Shown here in pieces: positions 1 through 7,386 of a stretch of 64,000 nt of DNA. The position numbers were made by a program, and so were the translations under genes. Location of the stretch: positions 5,458,501 to 5,522,500 of the forward strand of contig NZ_CP107932.1 of assembly GCF_036032445.1 (NCBI RefSeq). Reading direction: 5' to 3'. Position 1 is the stretch's first letter, and the number at the start of each line of letters is the position of its first letter. This DNA is from Nocardia sp. NBC_00416. Its GTDB lineage: Bacteria > Actinomycetota > Actinomycetes > Mycobacteriales > Mycobacteriaceae. Under the pieces are notes generated by a model. It was not told where the DNA came from. It was given only the letters and a program-made list of their open reading frames with translations, and searched no databases.

Positions 1-118
1 CGCCGGGGTGCGGCACGCGCTGCGCCTGCTGCTCGCCGACTTCGACTCCGCGATGGGCCTTTCCGGTTGCGCCGATCTCGCGAGCATCACCCGCGACCTG
101 CTCTCCGTGCCGCGTTGA
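1..118 (+). CDS. FMN-dependent alpha-hydroxy acid dehydrogenase, C-terminal end (partial)
   Basis: Reading from base 2, 38 codons run to a TGA at 116-118; the start lies off the left edge. The residues (AGVRHALRLLLADFD, then MGLSGCADLASI) resemble the last helix of FMN-dependent alpha-hydroxy acid oxidases and lactate dehydrogenase/monooxygenase-type enzymes, where an LLAD.D..MGLSG segment closes the TIM barrel. The FMN and catalytic His/Arg residues are outside the window, so substrate cannot be judged. The family assignment rests on this short tail only. Confidence 0.5.
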   Translation, partial: AGVRHALRLLLADFDSAMGLSGCADLASITRDLLSVPR

Positions 119-195
119 TCGCGCGGCAGGGGTACTGAGCGGCCGGTTGCCGGATTTCGGTCCGCGCCGGGTGCATCGGTTACCATCGAGGCCTT

Positions 196-283
196 GGAGA
201 CGTGGCAGAGCGGCCGAATGCACTCGCCTTGAAAGCGAGAGTCGTGAGAGCGACCGGGGGTTCAAATCCCTCCGTCTCCGCCA
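196..283 (+). tRNA. tRNA-Ser(UGA)
   Basis: Acceptor arms GGAGACG (196-202) and CGTCTCC (273-279) pair. The anticodon loop reads CTTGAAA (anticodon TGA). A long variable arm typical of serine tRNA precedes the T-loop GGTTCAAATCC. Discriminator G at 280 and an encoded CCA at 281-283. It reads UCA and wobble UCN codons. Confidence 0.96.
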
Positions 284-310
284 CATCCGTCCACCAGATC
301 TTCGACTCCC

Positions 311-341
311 GAGACCCCGATTCGCCCCGAATCGGGGTCTC
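311..341 (+). terminator. Terminator-like hairpin after tRNA-Ser(UGA)
   Basis: A perfect 13-bp stem (GAGACCCCGATTC at 311-323, GAATCGGGGTCTC at 329-341) with a 5-nt loop, 28 bases after the tRNA. There is no T-tract, common for actinobacterial terminators. It may serve both the tRNA and the converging globin gene. Confidence 0.65.
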
Positions 342-353
342 GTGCCGTCGGGG

Positions 354-809
354 TCAGCCGAGTCCGTTCCATCCCCAGCGCGGTGTCGGACCCGGGTCAC
401 CGAGGTCGGTACCGGCGGGATCGGCCGAGACCTCGCGCGCGACGGTGGTCCCCCAGTCGAAGTAAGCGATGACCGTCCGGCGCAGCGCCGGGTCGTCGGG
501 GAGTTCCTTGTCGACGGCTTCGGTCATCAGTTCCATCCAGCGCAGCCGCTGCGCTTCGGTGATCTCCAGGCCGAGGTGGGCCCGGAGCAGCGCCTGGTGC
601 CCGCCGAGACGATCGGTGAAGTCGGTGGAACCGCCGAAGACCTCGCTCAGCCACACCGCGACATGCTCGATATGTGTACGGGTGAAATCGGCGAACACCG
701 GGGCCAGCAGCGGATCGGCCAGCACCCCGTCGTAGAAGGTGTCGCCCAGCCGGCGCAGGACATCGATCCCGCCGACGGCCTCGTAGAGGGATTGTGTGTG
801 CTCGGACAT
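354..809 (-). CDS. glbO: Group II truncated haemoglobin
   Basis: A 151-aa protein of the truncated haemoglobin O family, which binds haem and O2 and in mycobacteria is associated with respiration and NO/peroxide chemistry. The early segment LYEAVGG...FYDGVLADPLLAPVF fits helices A-C. HVAVWLSEVFGG and the HQALLRAHLGLEIT segment contain the proximal haem region, and a conserved Trp lies near RLRWMELM. The ATG at 809 is chosen because an AGGAG ribosome site lies 8 bases upstream; in-frame sequence further upstream is Arg/Pro-rich and looks non-coding. The roughly 25-residue Pro/Gly tail after the globin fold is longer than in many homologues. Confidence 0.9.
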   Translation of the reverse strand: MSEHTQSLYEAVGGIDVLRRLGDTFYDGVLADPLLAPVFADFTRTHIEHVAVWLSEVFGGSTDFTDRLGGHQALLRAHLGLEITEAQRLRWMELMTEAVDKELPDDPALRRTVIAYFDWGTTVAREVSADPAGTDLGDPGPTPRWGWNGLG

Positions 810-1111
810 CTCATGGCTCCTGGGCCGCAGGGATCGCGCCTCGTGGATCCCGCGGCGCGGTGACGTCTGGAAGCCTTCTCCGGGGGCGGGCCGGCCCGGC
901 CGGTGCTCTCGGCGACCACGATATCCGTAAAGGCCGTGGACACAACGACATCGGCTCGAGGTTCGCCACGGGCGAACAAGCGCTCCGGGAATCCGGTGCG
1001 CCGGTGACCGCATACCCTTGGGATCGCGGCGTAACGTGCTCGTAACCGGGTTGCGCGGCTCGAATGCCCGCACGGCCGCCGATACCGCGGGGTGTTGCGT
1101 ACGGTGGACCC

Positions 1112-1726
1112 GTGACGGAAACGAGCGACGAAACCCCTGGTCCGGACATCGCGCCGGAGCCGGCCCGGTGGCCCGCCGTGCTGACCTGGCGCGCCCACGA
1201 CGCCTCGCGGATGGAATCGGTGCGCGTCACGCTCAACGGCAATCGCATCCGGGCCAGCGGCCGCATCATCGGCAGCGGTTGCGGGGAGCACACCGCGTTC
1301 AGCGCCTCCTACGATCTGGTCACCGACGAGAACGGCGTGACCAAGCGGCTGTCGATGAGTAGCACCACCGCGGCCGGTGAGCGGTACACCTCCATCGCCC
1401 GCGACGAGGAGAACTACTGGCTCGTCGACGCCGCCGGCACCCATATCCGTTCCAAATTCGGCGGCGCGCTGGACGCCGATGTGGTGCTGAGTCCCTTCTT
1501 CAACACCCTGCCCATCCGCCGCTTCGGGCTCCAGCACGCTATGGAGGATGTGCAGGTACCGGTGGTGTATGTCCGGTTGCCGGACCTGTCGGTGCAGGAA
1601 GCCGACCTCACCTACAGCAGCGCCGGAGACGGGATCAGTGTGCTCTCCCCGGTGTCCAGCGCGACCCTGACCGTGGACCCCGACGGTTTCGTCCTCGACT
1701 ATCCGGGTCTGGCCGAGCGGGTCTGA
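1112..1726 (+). CDS. Putative glycolipid-binding domain protein
   Basis: 204 aa beginning at a GTG. It matches by eye the putative glycolipid-binding family (DUF1089 type): a beta-rich protein with Trp/Arg near the start (LTWRAHDASRMESV), a central SFxASYDL-like strand (FSASYDLVTDE), and the conserved end region with SPFFNTLPIRR, VPVVYVRLPDL and a final DYPGLAERV. The family is predicted to hold a lipid-like ligand in an antiparallel barrel; the physiological ligand is unknown. No signal peptide is seen, so it is probably cytoplasmic. It is transcribed alone, converging on the prephenate dehydrogenase. Confidence 0.75.
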   Translation: MTETSDETPGPDIAPEPARWPAVLTWRAHDASRMESVRVTLNGNRIRASGRIIGSGCGEHTAFSASYDLVTDENGVTKRLSMSSTTAAGERYTSIARDEENYWLVDAAGTHIRSKFGGALDADVVLSPFFNTLPIRRFGLQHAMEDVQVPVVYVRLPDLSVQEADLTYSSAGDGISVLSPVSSATLTVDPDGFVLDYPGLAERV

Positions 1727-1752
1727 ACCCCGTCATGCGGTGTCGCGAGCGT

Positions 1753-2700
1753 TCACAGCGCGGTGACGACCCCGCCCGCCCGGCCCGCCTCCTGTAGTTT
1801 TTCCAGCCAGCCCTCGGCGCCCGGCTCGATATCGGTGATCGCCCAGCGTTCGGCCGATTCGTAGCGCTGCCGGGCGGTGTGGCCGGCGGCGGTGAGGTCG
1901 GCGAGCGAGGTGTCGGCGCTCAGCGATTCGCGCGCTTCGGTCAGGGCGGTCAACGTCTCGTCCAGTACCGCCAGCAGGGCGTCGGAGTTCGGTTCGCAGA
2001 TCGCGCGCACCAGGTCGGGTGCGGTTCCCGCGACCCGGGTGCCGTCCCGGAACGATCCTGCCGCAAGACCGAGCGCGAGGTCCCCGCCGCGTGCTCCGGC
2101 CACGGCCAGCGCCTCGGCCAGGACGTGCGGCAGATGTGAGATACGAGCCACAGCACGGTCGTGTTCGGAGGCGATCACCGGCACCGCCACCGCGCCGCAG
2201 TCCAGGGCCAGTCGGGTGACCCTGGTCCAGGTCTCCGGATCCGTTCCCGGGTCCACCCCCACCGCCCAGGCGGCATTCCGGAACAGTTCCGGATCGGTTG
2301 CCTGCCAGCCCGATTCGGCGGTGCCGGCCATCGGGTGCCCACCCACGTAGCGCGCTTCCAGGCCGTACCGGCGCACCGCCGCCGCGACAGGGGCCTTCAC
2401 ACTCACCACATCGGTGAGCCGGCAATCCGGTGCGTGTTCGGCGATCGCGTCCAGCATCGGGCTCACCGCGGGCATCGGGACCGCGACCACGATGAGGGCG
2501 TCGGCCGCGGCGGCCCGGCTCAGTGCCTCCGGGAGGTCGTCGGTGACATCGAATCCCGAGGTCCGGGCCGCCGCCACGCCCGGTGCCGAGCGGTTGTATC
2601 CCCATCCGTACCAACCGGCCGCGGTCGCCGCACGCAGCAGCGACCCGCCGATCAAGCCCGTTCCGAGAACACAGAGCGCCGTGCGGTCGTCAGCAGTCAC
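1753..2700 (-). CDS. tyrA: Prephenate dehydrogenase
   Basis: 315 aa. It oxidises and decarboxylates prephenate to 4-hydroxyphenylpyruvate with NAD(P)+ for tyrosine biosynthesis. The N-terminal Rossmann motif CVLGTGLIGGSLLRAA is clear, followed by VVAVPMPAV and the substrate region TDVVSVKAPV...YVGGHPMAGTAESGW with the catalytic His of HPMAG. The helical dimer domain contains EHDRAVARISHLPHVLAEALA. GTG at 2700 is preferred over ATG 2760 because homologues begin just before the Rossmann strand; no strong ribosome site is seen. It is divergent from the TadA companion gene, with start codons about 58 bp apart. No ACT domain is present. Confidence 0.92.
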   Translation of the reverse strand: MTADDRTALCVLGTGLIGGSLLRAATAAGWYGWGYNRSAPGVAAARTSGFDVTDDLPEALSRAAAADALIVVAVPMPAVSPMLDAIAEHAPDCRLTDVVSVKAPVAAAVRRYGLEARYVGGHPMAGTAESGWQATDPELFRNAAWAVGVDPGTDPETWTRVTRLALDCGAVAVPVIASEHDRAVARISHLPHVLAEALAVAGARGGDLALGLAAGSFRDGTRVAGTAPDLVRAICEPNSDALLAVLDETLTALTEARESLSADTSLADLTAAGHTARQRYESAERWAITDIEPGAEGWLEKLQEAGRAGGVVTAL

Positions 2701-2758
2701 CGGAACAGATTCGCATACGACTTCATCTAACCGCCCCCGGCCGACTACCGTTGCGCGC

Positions 2759-3298
2759 ATGGCAGCACAGCGCTCGGGCACGAACAGGGCGACGTCGGAT
2801 GATTACGACGACGTGGAAGGTTTCGCGGTGGCCGTTGTCCGGGAAGACGGAACGTGGCGGTGCACACCGCTGACGGCGGCAGCGCTCACCACCCTGTCGG
2901 CCGCGGAGACCGAGCTGAAAGCTCTCCGTTCCTCCGGCGCGGTCTTCGGGCTCCTCGACGTCGACGACGAGTTCTTCATCGTGCTCCGGCCCGCTCCCAG
3001 CGGTACCCGGTTGCTGGTGTCGGACGCGACCGCGGCGATCGACTACGACATCGCCGCCGATGTCCTGGAGGAACTCCATGTCGAGATCCCCGATATCGAT
3101 CCCGATGAACTCGACGATGTCGAGCCGTGGGAGGAGGGTGATCTCGCGATCCTGGCCGATCTGGGCCTGCCCGAACCGGTGCTCAGCGTCATCCTCGCCG
3201 AAACCGACCTCTACCCGGACGAGCAGCTCACGATGATCGCGCAGCGGCTGGGCTTCTCCTCCGAGTTCTCCGCGGTGCTCGACAAACTGCCTCGTTGA
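2759..3298 (+). CDS. tRNA adenosine deaminase-associated protein
   Basis: 179 aa, acidic, of the actinobacterial family that consistently precedes tadA. The sequence has FAVAVVREDGTWRC at the start, an acidic middle (IPDIDPDELDDVEPWEEGD) and an end with LILAETDLYPDEQ-like helices. The role is inferred only from constant linkage to tadA: the stop at 3296-3298 is one base from the TTG start of tadA, which indicates one transcript and translational coupling. Start ATG 2759 gives the expected family length. No catalytic residues are recognisable. Confidence 0.85.
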   Translation: MAAQRSGTNRATSDDYDDVEGFAVAVVREDGTWRCTPLTAAALTTLSAAETELKALRSSGAVFGLLDVDDEFFIVLRPAPSGTRLLVSDATAAIDYDIAADVLEELHVEIPDIDPDELDDVEPWEEGDLAILADLGLPEPVLSVILAETDLYPDEQLTMIAQRLGFSSEFSAVLDKLPR

Positions 3299-3299
3299 G

Positions 3300-3761
3300 T
3301 TGAGCGCCCCGCTCTCCGATATCGAGATGGTGCGCGCGGCCCTGGCCGCCGCCGCCACCGCCGACCCACGGGATGTGCCGGTGGGCGCGGTGGTTTTCGA
3401 CAGCCGGGGACGCGAGCTGGCGCGCGCGGCCAACGCCCGCGAGGCGTGCGGCGACCCCACCGCGCATGCCGAGGTGCTGGCCCTGCGCCGCGCCGCCGCG
3501 GTGCACGGCGACGGCTGGCGGCTCACCGGCGCGACCCTGGCGGTGACATTGGAACCGTGCACCATGTGTGCGGGGGCATTGGTCGCGGCCCGGGTGGACC
3601 GGCTGCTGTTCGGTGCGTGGGAGCCCAAGACCGGAGCGGTGGGATCGCTGTGGGATGTGGTCCGCGACCGCCGTCTCAATCATCGCCCGCAGGTGCGCGG
3701 GGGGATCTTGGAGGACGAATGCGCGGCGATCCTCGACGAGTTCTTCCGCGGCCGGCGCTGA
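3300..3761 (+). CDS. tadA: tRNA-specific adenosine deaminase
   Basis: 153 aa. It converts the wobble adenosine A34 of tRNA-Arg(ACG) to inosine. The cytidine-deaminase-fold zinc motifs are intact: HAEVLALR (His ligand and catalytic Glu) and PCTMCAGALV (two Cys ligands). The substrate, tRNA-Arg(ACG), is encoded at 18.4 kb in this window. The start is TTG at 3300; ATG 3328 (MVRAALAAA) is a plausible alternative beginning at the equivalent of the E. coli TadA first helix. It lies immediately before tRNA-Ser(CGA). Confidence 0.93.
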   Translation: MSAPLSDIEMVRAALAAAATADPRDVPVGAVVFDSRGRELARAANAREACGDPTAHAEVLALRRAAAVHGDGWRLTGATLAVTLEPCTMCAGALVAARVDRLLFGAWEPKTGAVGSLWDVVRDRRLNHRPQVRGGILEDECAAILDEFFRGRR

Positions 3762-3838
3762 ACGCGCGGTCGGCCGGCAGCGGGGCAGGTCGTGCCCCCG
3801 ATTTAGGGATACGCGAGAGGTCCGGTATTCTTTCTGGC

Positions 3839-3929
3839 GGTGGCGTGTCCGAGCGGCCTAAGGAGCACGCCTCGAAAGCGTGTGAGGGGTAACCCCCCTC
3901 CGAGGGTTCAAATCCCTCCGCCACCGCCA
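3839..3929 (+). tRNA. tRNA-Ser(CGA), integration site of a mobile element
   Basis: Acceptor arms GGTGGCG (3839-3845) and CGCCACC (3919-3925), anticodon loop CTCGAAA (anticodon CGA), long variable arm, T-loop GGTTCAAATCC, discriminator G, and encoded CCA at 3927-3929. The final 24 bases of this gene recur at 9637-9660 as the distal copy of an attachment repeat, so the 3' end present here was probably supplied by the element. The tRNA remains intact. Confidence 0.96.
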
Positions 3930-3931
3930 CA
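3906..3931 (+). repeat. attL: 26-bp direct repeat, tRNA-proximal copy
   Basis: Begins GTTCAAATCCC in the T-arm of tRNA-Ser(CGA) and runs through the encoded CCA to CACA. It is identical to 9637-9662. Bases immediately outside differ (G at 3905 against A at 9636; G at 3932 against A at 9663). Confidence 0.9.
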
Positions 3932-3968
3932 GCCCCTTACCTGAATTTCCAGGTGAGGGGCTTTTTTT
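3931..3968 (+). terminator. Rho-independent terminator after tRNA-Ser(CGA)
   Basis: Hairpin AGCCCCTTACCTG / CAGGTGAGGGGCT with a 5-base loop, followed by a run of seven T from 3962. A similar but not identical hairpin with a T-run follows the distal attachment copy (9662-9697); one is presumably the host original and one came with the element. Confidence 0.9.
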
Positions 3969-4905
3969 ATGCGGTATCCGCGACAGCGCCAGCGCTTTTG
4001 CCCACATTCTGCCCACACTCTGGCGGGCTGTAGGCCGCGTGGATGGCTGCGGCAGCCCGGTCGAGGTCGCTGTCGAACAGATCCGCGTACACGCGCAGGG
4101 TTACGCTGGCGTCGGCGTGACCGAGCATCCTTGCCAGCGCGAGCACGTTCACATTCGCCGACACGGCCAGCGACGCGCACGTGTGCCGAAGATCGTGGGG
4201 GGTGATGGTCTGAACTTTCGACCGCTTTACCGCGCCGGCGAACCATCCGCCTGATGACTTCGGCCGGGGGAAGTAGTTCACGCCGTCGCCGAACACCAGA
4301 GTCTCACGGTCCCGGCCCTGGCATTGCACGGACAGTTCATCGAGAACGAATTGGGGGACCGGCACGGCGCGCACCTTGCGGCTCTTGGTGTGTCCGACTG
4401 CGTGCTCGACACCGAGCTGCACGGCATTGTCCGCGACGGTCAGGCGGCGGCGCAGGAAGTCGATATCGCGGACGCGTAGCGCGACCGCCTCGCCCCAGCG
4501 GATACCGCAGTAGGTCAACGTCAACACCAGCGCGCGCCGTTCCCGGCCGGACTCGGCGGCGAGCCGCTGCACGTCATCAGCCGTGAGATACACATGCCGC
4601 TTGCCGACCTTTCGGGGTAGGTTCTCGACGCCGCGGGCAGGGTTCGACCGGAGCCGCTTCGCCTTCACCGCAGTGTCGAGGATGCCCGCGAGCACGCCGT
4701 ATGCCCGGATGATTACGGTGGCGCCGCTGCCCTTGCGGATCACCTTCTCCGGGTCGGTCGGGTCGGTGACCGTACGGCCCATATCTGCAATCCAGGTCTC
4801 GACGGCATCGAGTTCGACATCGGCGACGGGTGTCGCGCCCCAGCGTGGCTGGACATGGTTCCGCCAAGCTGATTCGAGCGTCCGATAAGACCCGCTTATC
4901 GGCGG
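3967..4905 (-). pseudogene. Tyrosine recombinase/integrase, N-terminally truncated
   Basis: From ATG 4782 the reading frame gives 271 aa with a complete catalytic domain: the first Arg in CGIRWGEA, HDLRHT (HxxR), LGHADASVT (His) and VYADLFD (nucleophile Tyr). The frame also continues upstream of this ATG for 41 sense codons (SYRTLESAWRNHV, then WGATPVAD), which belong to the core-binding domain of phage-type integrases, but it stops at a TGA (4906-4908) with no ATG, GTG or TTG start in that stretch. The amino-terminal arm-binding domain (about 60 residues) is therefore missing and the natural start has been lost. I infer a decayed integrase; a shortened 271-aa protein could still be made. Confidence 0.75.
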
Positions 4906-5044
4906 TCAGAAATCAGAAATCGGCGCAGCGCTCACCCGGAAAAGGGGTCGAGCTGTCCGACCGATACCGGGCCGCTCCTCCTCCGCGGTAGAACGGCCGG
5001 AGCATGCTAGGTTCGGTGCCAATTCCGCGTCAGACAGGGGAGTC

Positions 5045-5707
5045 ATGGGCGTCACACGCGTACAGGTCGCACCGGCTAAGCCGCGGACTGCGAGTGCTTT
5101 ACGCGACGCCGGACCGGGCGAGGAGTTCGCCGACGAGTTGACGGTGAGCGGTGTCCGGTACACGGGGACCGATGCCGGTATCGATGGCGGAGAAGCCATC
5201 GCCGTGAGCGCGTCGGAATTCTCCGGCGCGCGGATCGTCGGCACGCTGGCCCGGACCACGTTCGACAACTGTGCGTTCGCCTCATGCGACCTGTCGAACC
5301 TGCGCGCGGACGAGACTTCGCTCCTGGAATCGGAGATCACACAGTCCAGATTGACGGGACTTTCGCTGAGCGACGGTGTATTGCGAGATGTGTTCATAGA
5401 CGACACCCGCGCGGATTTGGCATCGTTTCGCGGCAGCAAGTTCCAGAAGGTGGTGTTCACCGGCTGCAACCTGGCGGGCGCGGACTTCCAGAGAGTCAGG
5501 TTCCGTAGCGTCCGGTTCGAGGGATGTGACCTCACCGGGGCGCAGTTCTCGCAGGCGAATATCGAGCACAACACTACGTTCGTGGACTGCCGTCTGATCG
5601 ACGTGCGTGGGGTGCGCGGCCTGAAGGGTGCTCAGGTGCGCGGTGACGACCTGCTCGGGCTGGCGGGAAGCCTGGCCCGAGAGGTCGGCATCGACGTGGA
5701 GTGGTGA
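5045..5707 (+). CDS. Pentapeptide-repeat protein
   Basis: 220 aa. Residues from about 70 to 190 carry repeated A(D/N)LXX-like pentads: FDNCAFASCDLSNLRADE, FTGCNLAGADFQRVRF, FEGCDLTGAQFSQANI. They predict a right-handed quadrilateral beta-helix. Such proteins include gyrase-protecting DNA mimics (MfpA/Qnr) and immunity proteins of gyrase-targeting peptides (McbG), but many have no known role. Start ATG 5045 has AGGGGAG just upstream. The gene ends 2 bp from the end of the convergent HExxH gene. It is cargo of the tRNA-Ser element; an immunity role is inference only. Confidence 0.82.
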   Translation: MGVTRVQVAPAKPRTASALRDAGPGEEFADELTVSGVRYTGTDAGIDGGEAIAVSASEFSGARIVGTLARTTFDNCAFASCDLSNLRADETSLLESEITQSRLTGLSLSDGVLRDVFIDDTRADLASFRGSKFQKVVFTGCNLAGADFQRVRFRSVRFEGCDLTGAQFSQANIEHNTTFVDCRLIDVRGVRGLKGAQVRGDDLLGLAGSLAREVGIDVEW

Positions 5708-5708
5708 C

Positions 5709-6566
5709 TCAGGCCGCGACCGCGTAGGTAGAGAATCTGTCCCCAGAAATCGACTCCTCGACGTAATCCCAATCGAGGGTGAATGCGAACTCGGCGAGCT
5801 GGTGCACTAGCAGCTGCCCATACGGCGTGAACAGGTCTCGCTTGTTGTTCAATCCGTCGCAGCATTCCCGCAGCGAGCCCGTGAACTTGTCCACCAGTTC
5901 CGTCTCGCCGCGCTGGTGCTGCATCCACATCAGCGGCACTGCGACGACAGCCGAATGGAAGGCACGATCGAGGGGGCGGAGCTGACCGAACTTCACCGCA
6001 GACAGAACGCGATAGCGATCGGCGGCGAGTTCGGCCACAGGTTTGGTGTAGAGCCCGTGCACCATATCGCCGATGAACAAGTTCAGGTGAGTCGCCTCAT
6101 GGACGAGAGATTCGGCGAAGTCGTACACGCCCCATTCCGGTCCCGGGCTGAGTGCCACCAGGCCGGGCAGGTGCGCAGCCGATCCGCCGCCGGTGCTGTC
6201 GGAGGGCAGCAGGATGACATCAGTAACCAGGAGGTCGACGAGATGTCCGAGATCTGAATTCAGGTCGCGGACATGCTCGACGGCTTGCGTGACTCGTCCG
6301 GGCCACACGTCGCGTTCCTCCGACGTCGACGGCCGCAGGCCCTTGAAGATCCCGTCAAAGACGTCGGCTTCGTCCAGATAATCACCCCAACCACTGTTCT
6401 CGAAATGGATTGCCGAACCGTGTGGCGGCGCGTCGATCGGCCGGTGCTGGCTGACCGCCTCCCGGTAGGACGAGGGCAGCACCGCAGGGTCGGGGGCTTC
6501 CCCGATCACTGCGCGTGTGTATCTGGCTACGTTCTCGTAGGCGTGGCCGACATTCAGGAAATGCAT
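5709..6566 (-). CDS. HExxH-motif protein, putative peptide hydroxylase-type enzyme
   Basis: 285 aa with SLVHEATHLNLFIGDM at about residues 153-168, giving an HEATH (HExxH) metal site at 156-160. A helical C-terminal half follows with FHSAVVAVPLMWM. The layout (variable N-terminus, HExxH in the centre, downstream helices) resembles the actinobacterial HExxH domain family assigned to 2-oxoglutarate-dependent peptide beta-hydroxylases of RiPP pathways, rather than a secreted protease: there is no signal peptide. It lies 93 bp downstream of a 48-aa peptide gene on the same strand, with a strong hairpin between. Family membership is recognised by eye and needs profile confirmation; a metallopeptidase is the alternative. 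Confidence 0.6.
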   Translation of the reverse strand: MHFLNVGHAYENVARYTRAVIGEAPDPAVLPSSYREAVSQHRPIDAPPHGSAIHFENSGWGDYLDEADVFDGIFKGLRPSTSEERDVWPGRVTQAVEHVRDLNSDLGHLVDLLVTDVILLPSDSTGGGSAAHLPGLVALSPGPEWGVYDFAESLVHEATHLNLFIGDMVHGLYTKPVAELAADRYRVLSAVKFGQLRPLDRAFHSAVVAVPLMWMQHQRGETELVDKFTGSLRECCDGLNNKRDLFTPYGQLLVHQLAEFAFTLDWDYVEESISGDRFSTYAVAA

Positions 6567-6605
6567 TGCGAAAGCCCAATCAGAAAGTGTGTGTGAGACG
6601 AAAGC

Positions 6606-6636
6606 GGGCGGGCGGCGGAGTATCCGCCGCCCGCCC
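6606..6636 (-). terminator. 14-bp hairpin between the small peptide gene and the HExxH gene
   Basis: A perfect 14-bp GC stem (GGGCGGGCGGCGGA at 6606-6619, its complement at 6623-6636) with a 3-base loop and no T-run on the minus strand. Placed between a short peptide gene and its putative modifying enzyme, it could act as a partial terminator or transcript stabiliser giving more precursor than enzyme. Confidence 0.65.
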
Positions 6637-6659
6637 TCAGATTTCGGTCAGCTGACCTA

Positions 6660-6806
6660 TTAGGTCCAGCCGCCCATCATCGCCGCGTTGTCGTCGCCGC
6701 GGAACCGGGCGATGCGCTCCCGTACTGCGGCGTCGGCTGCCTCGGAGTCCTCCGAGGCCCGCTGCACGGCGTCGCCGACGATCGAATCGTTCTTGAGATG
6801 GCTCAT
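6660..6806 (-). CDS. 48-aa peptide, candidate RiPP precursor
   Basis: ATG 6806 to TAA 6660, 48 residues, with GGAAGG 7 bases before the start. The first 35 residues are charged and helix-prone (MSHLKNDSIVGDAVQRASED at the start, RERIARFRGDDN later); the end is short, hydrophobic and Gly/Met/Trp-containing (AAMMGGWT). This leader/core-like split, the good ribosome site and the position directly upstream of the HExxH gene suggest a ribosomally made peptide substrate. No family is recognised and no radical SAM, lanthionine synthetase or YcaO gene is present in the element, so modification by the HExxH protein is inference. Confidence 0.6.
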   Translation of the reverse strand: MSHLKNDSIVGDAVQRASEDSEAADAAVRERIARFRGDDNAAMMGGWT

Positions 6807-6899
6807 GGCATTCCTTCCGTTTTCCATTTCTTGGTTCCCTGGCCAGGGCTTATGGGCGGGTCACATGCCCGCCAGCTTTTGTGTGGCAGCGCTGATGTT

Positions 6900-7220
6900 T
6901 CACGGCAGGGTTAGGTCCGGGTCGCTACCGAGCACACCGGCGGCAGTCACCACGTGTACGAGTTCGGCCAGCGCCCGCCACTCGCGGCTCGATCGAGCGT
7001 CGGCCATGGTGAGGTGTGGAGCGACCAGCACTTCGGCCCTGTAGTCGAGTACGTGCTGGATGGCGATAAGTGCCGCGACTCTCAGCACGTCCGTATCCGT
7101 GACGGTCGTGAAAACTACGTTCAGGTTGTGCCGCTGGATCAGCTGTTCCAGGTTCTCGGCGTCGTGGTCGGCGGGGCGCATGACAACCGCCCGCGACTGA
7201 CAGTTCTGTTGATCCGACAC
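6900..7220 (-). CDS. Small conserved-looking protein of unknown function
   Basis: 106 aa from a GTG with AGGAGG six bases upstream, one of the best ribosome sites in the element. Visible features: RAVVMRPADHDAENLEQLI, then alternating strands and helices (LNVVFTTVTDTD, AALIAIQHVLDYRAEVLVAP) ending in an ALAELVHVVTAAGV helix. The fold suggests a small alpha/beta domain. Proteins of this appearance occur beside HTH/TPR regulators in Nocardia and Streptomyces, but I cannot name a family. It is part of the minus-strand operon leading to the 48-aa peptide. Confidence 0.6.
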   Translation of the reverse strand: MSDQQNCQSRAVVMRPADHDAENLEQLIQRHNLNVVFTTVTDTDVLRVAALIAIQHVLDYRAEVLVAPHLTMADARSSREWRALAELVHVVTAAGVLGSDPDLTLP

Positions 7221-7386
7221 GGCAAACCTCCTCGATCGGCGCTGCCCATAGATCGGCGACGGTCGCGGCGAAATCGCGGCGAACCCGCGCGATGCGCTCC
7301 TGTACTGATGGCCGGCCGTCGGGCTGCCCGGCGGGCGGGCGTAGCTTGGCGGCTATCCGGTGGAGGGTCGAGAGATCATCCCGCAC
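6925..7386 (-). CDS. Uncertain ORF overlapping the 106-aa gene
   Basis: A GTG at 7386 overlaps the stop of the preceding small gene by 11 bp and opens a frame whose first 55 or so codons look coding (LSTLHRIAAKLRPP, VQERIARVRRDFAATVADLW). From about 7220 onward it runs through the 106-aa gene in another frame and becomes Arg/Pro-rich, like shadow sequence. Either this is a real gene whose end overlaps the next almost entirely, or a frameshift has removed its natural stop. Only the first third is supported. Confidence 0.35.
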   Translation of the reverse strand: MRDDLSTLHRIAAKLRPPAGQPDGRPSVQERIARVRRDFAATVADLWAAPIEEVCRVGSTELSVAGGCHAPRRPRRREPGTADPAAQPERSFHDRHGYGRAESRGTYRHPARTRLQGRSAGRSTPHHGRRSIEPRVAGAGRTRTRGDCRRCAR

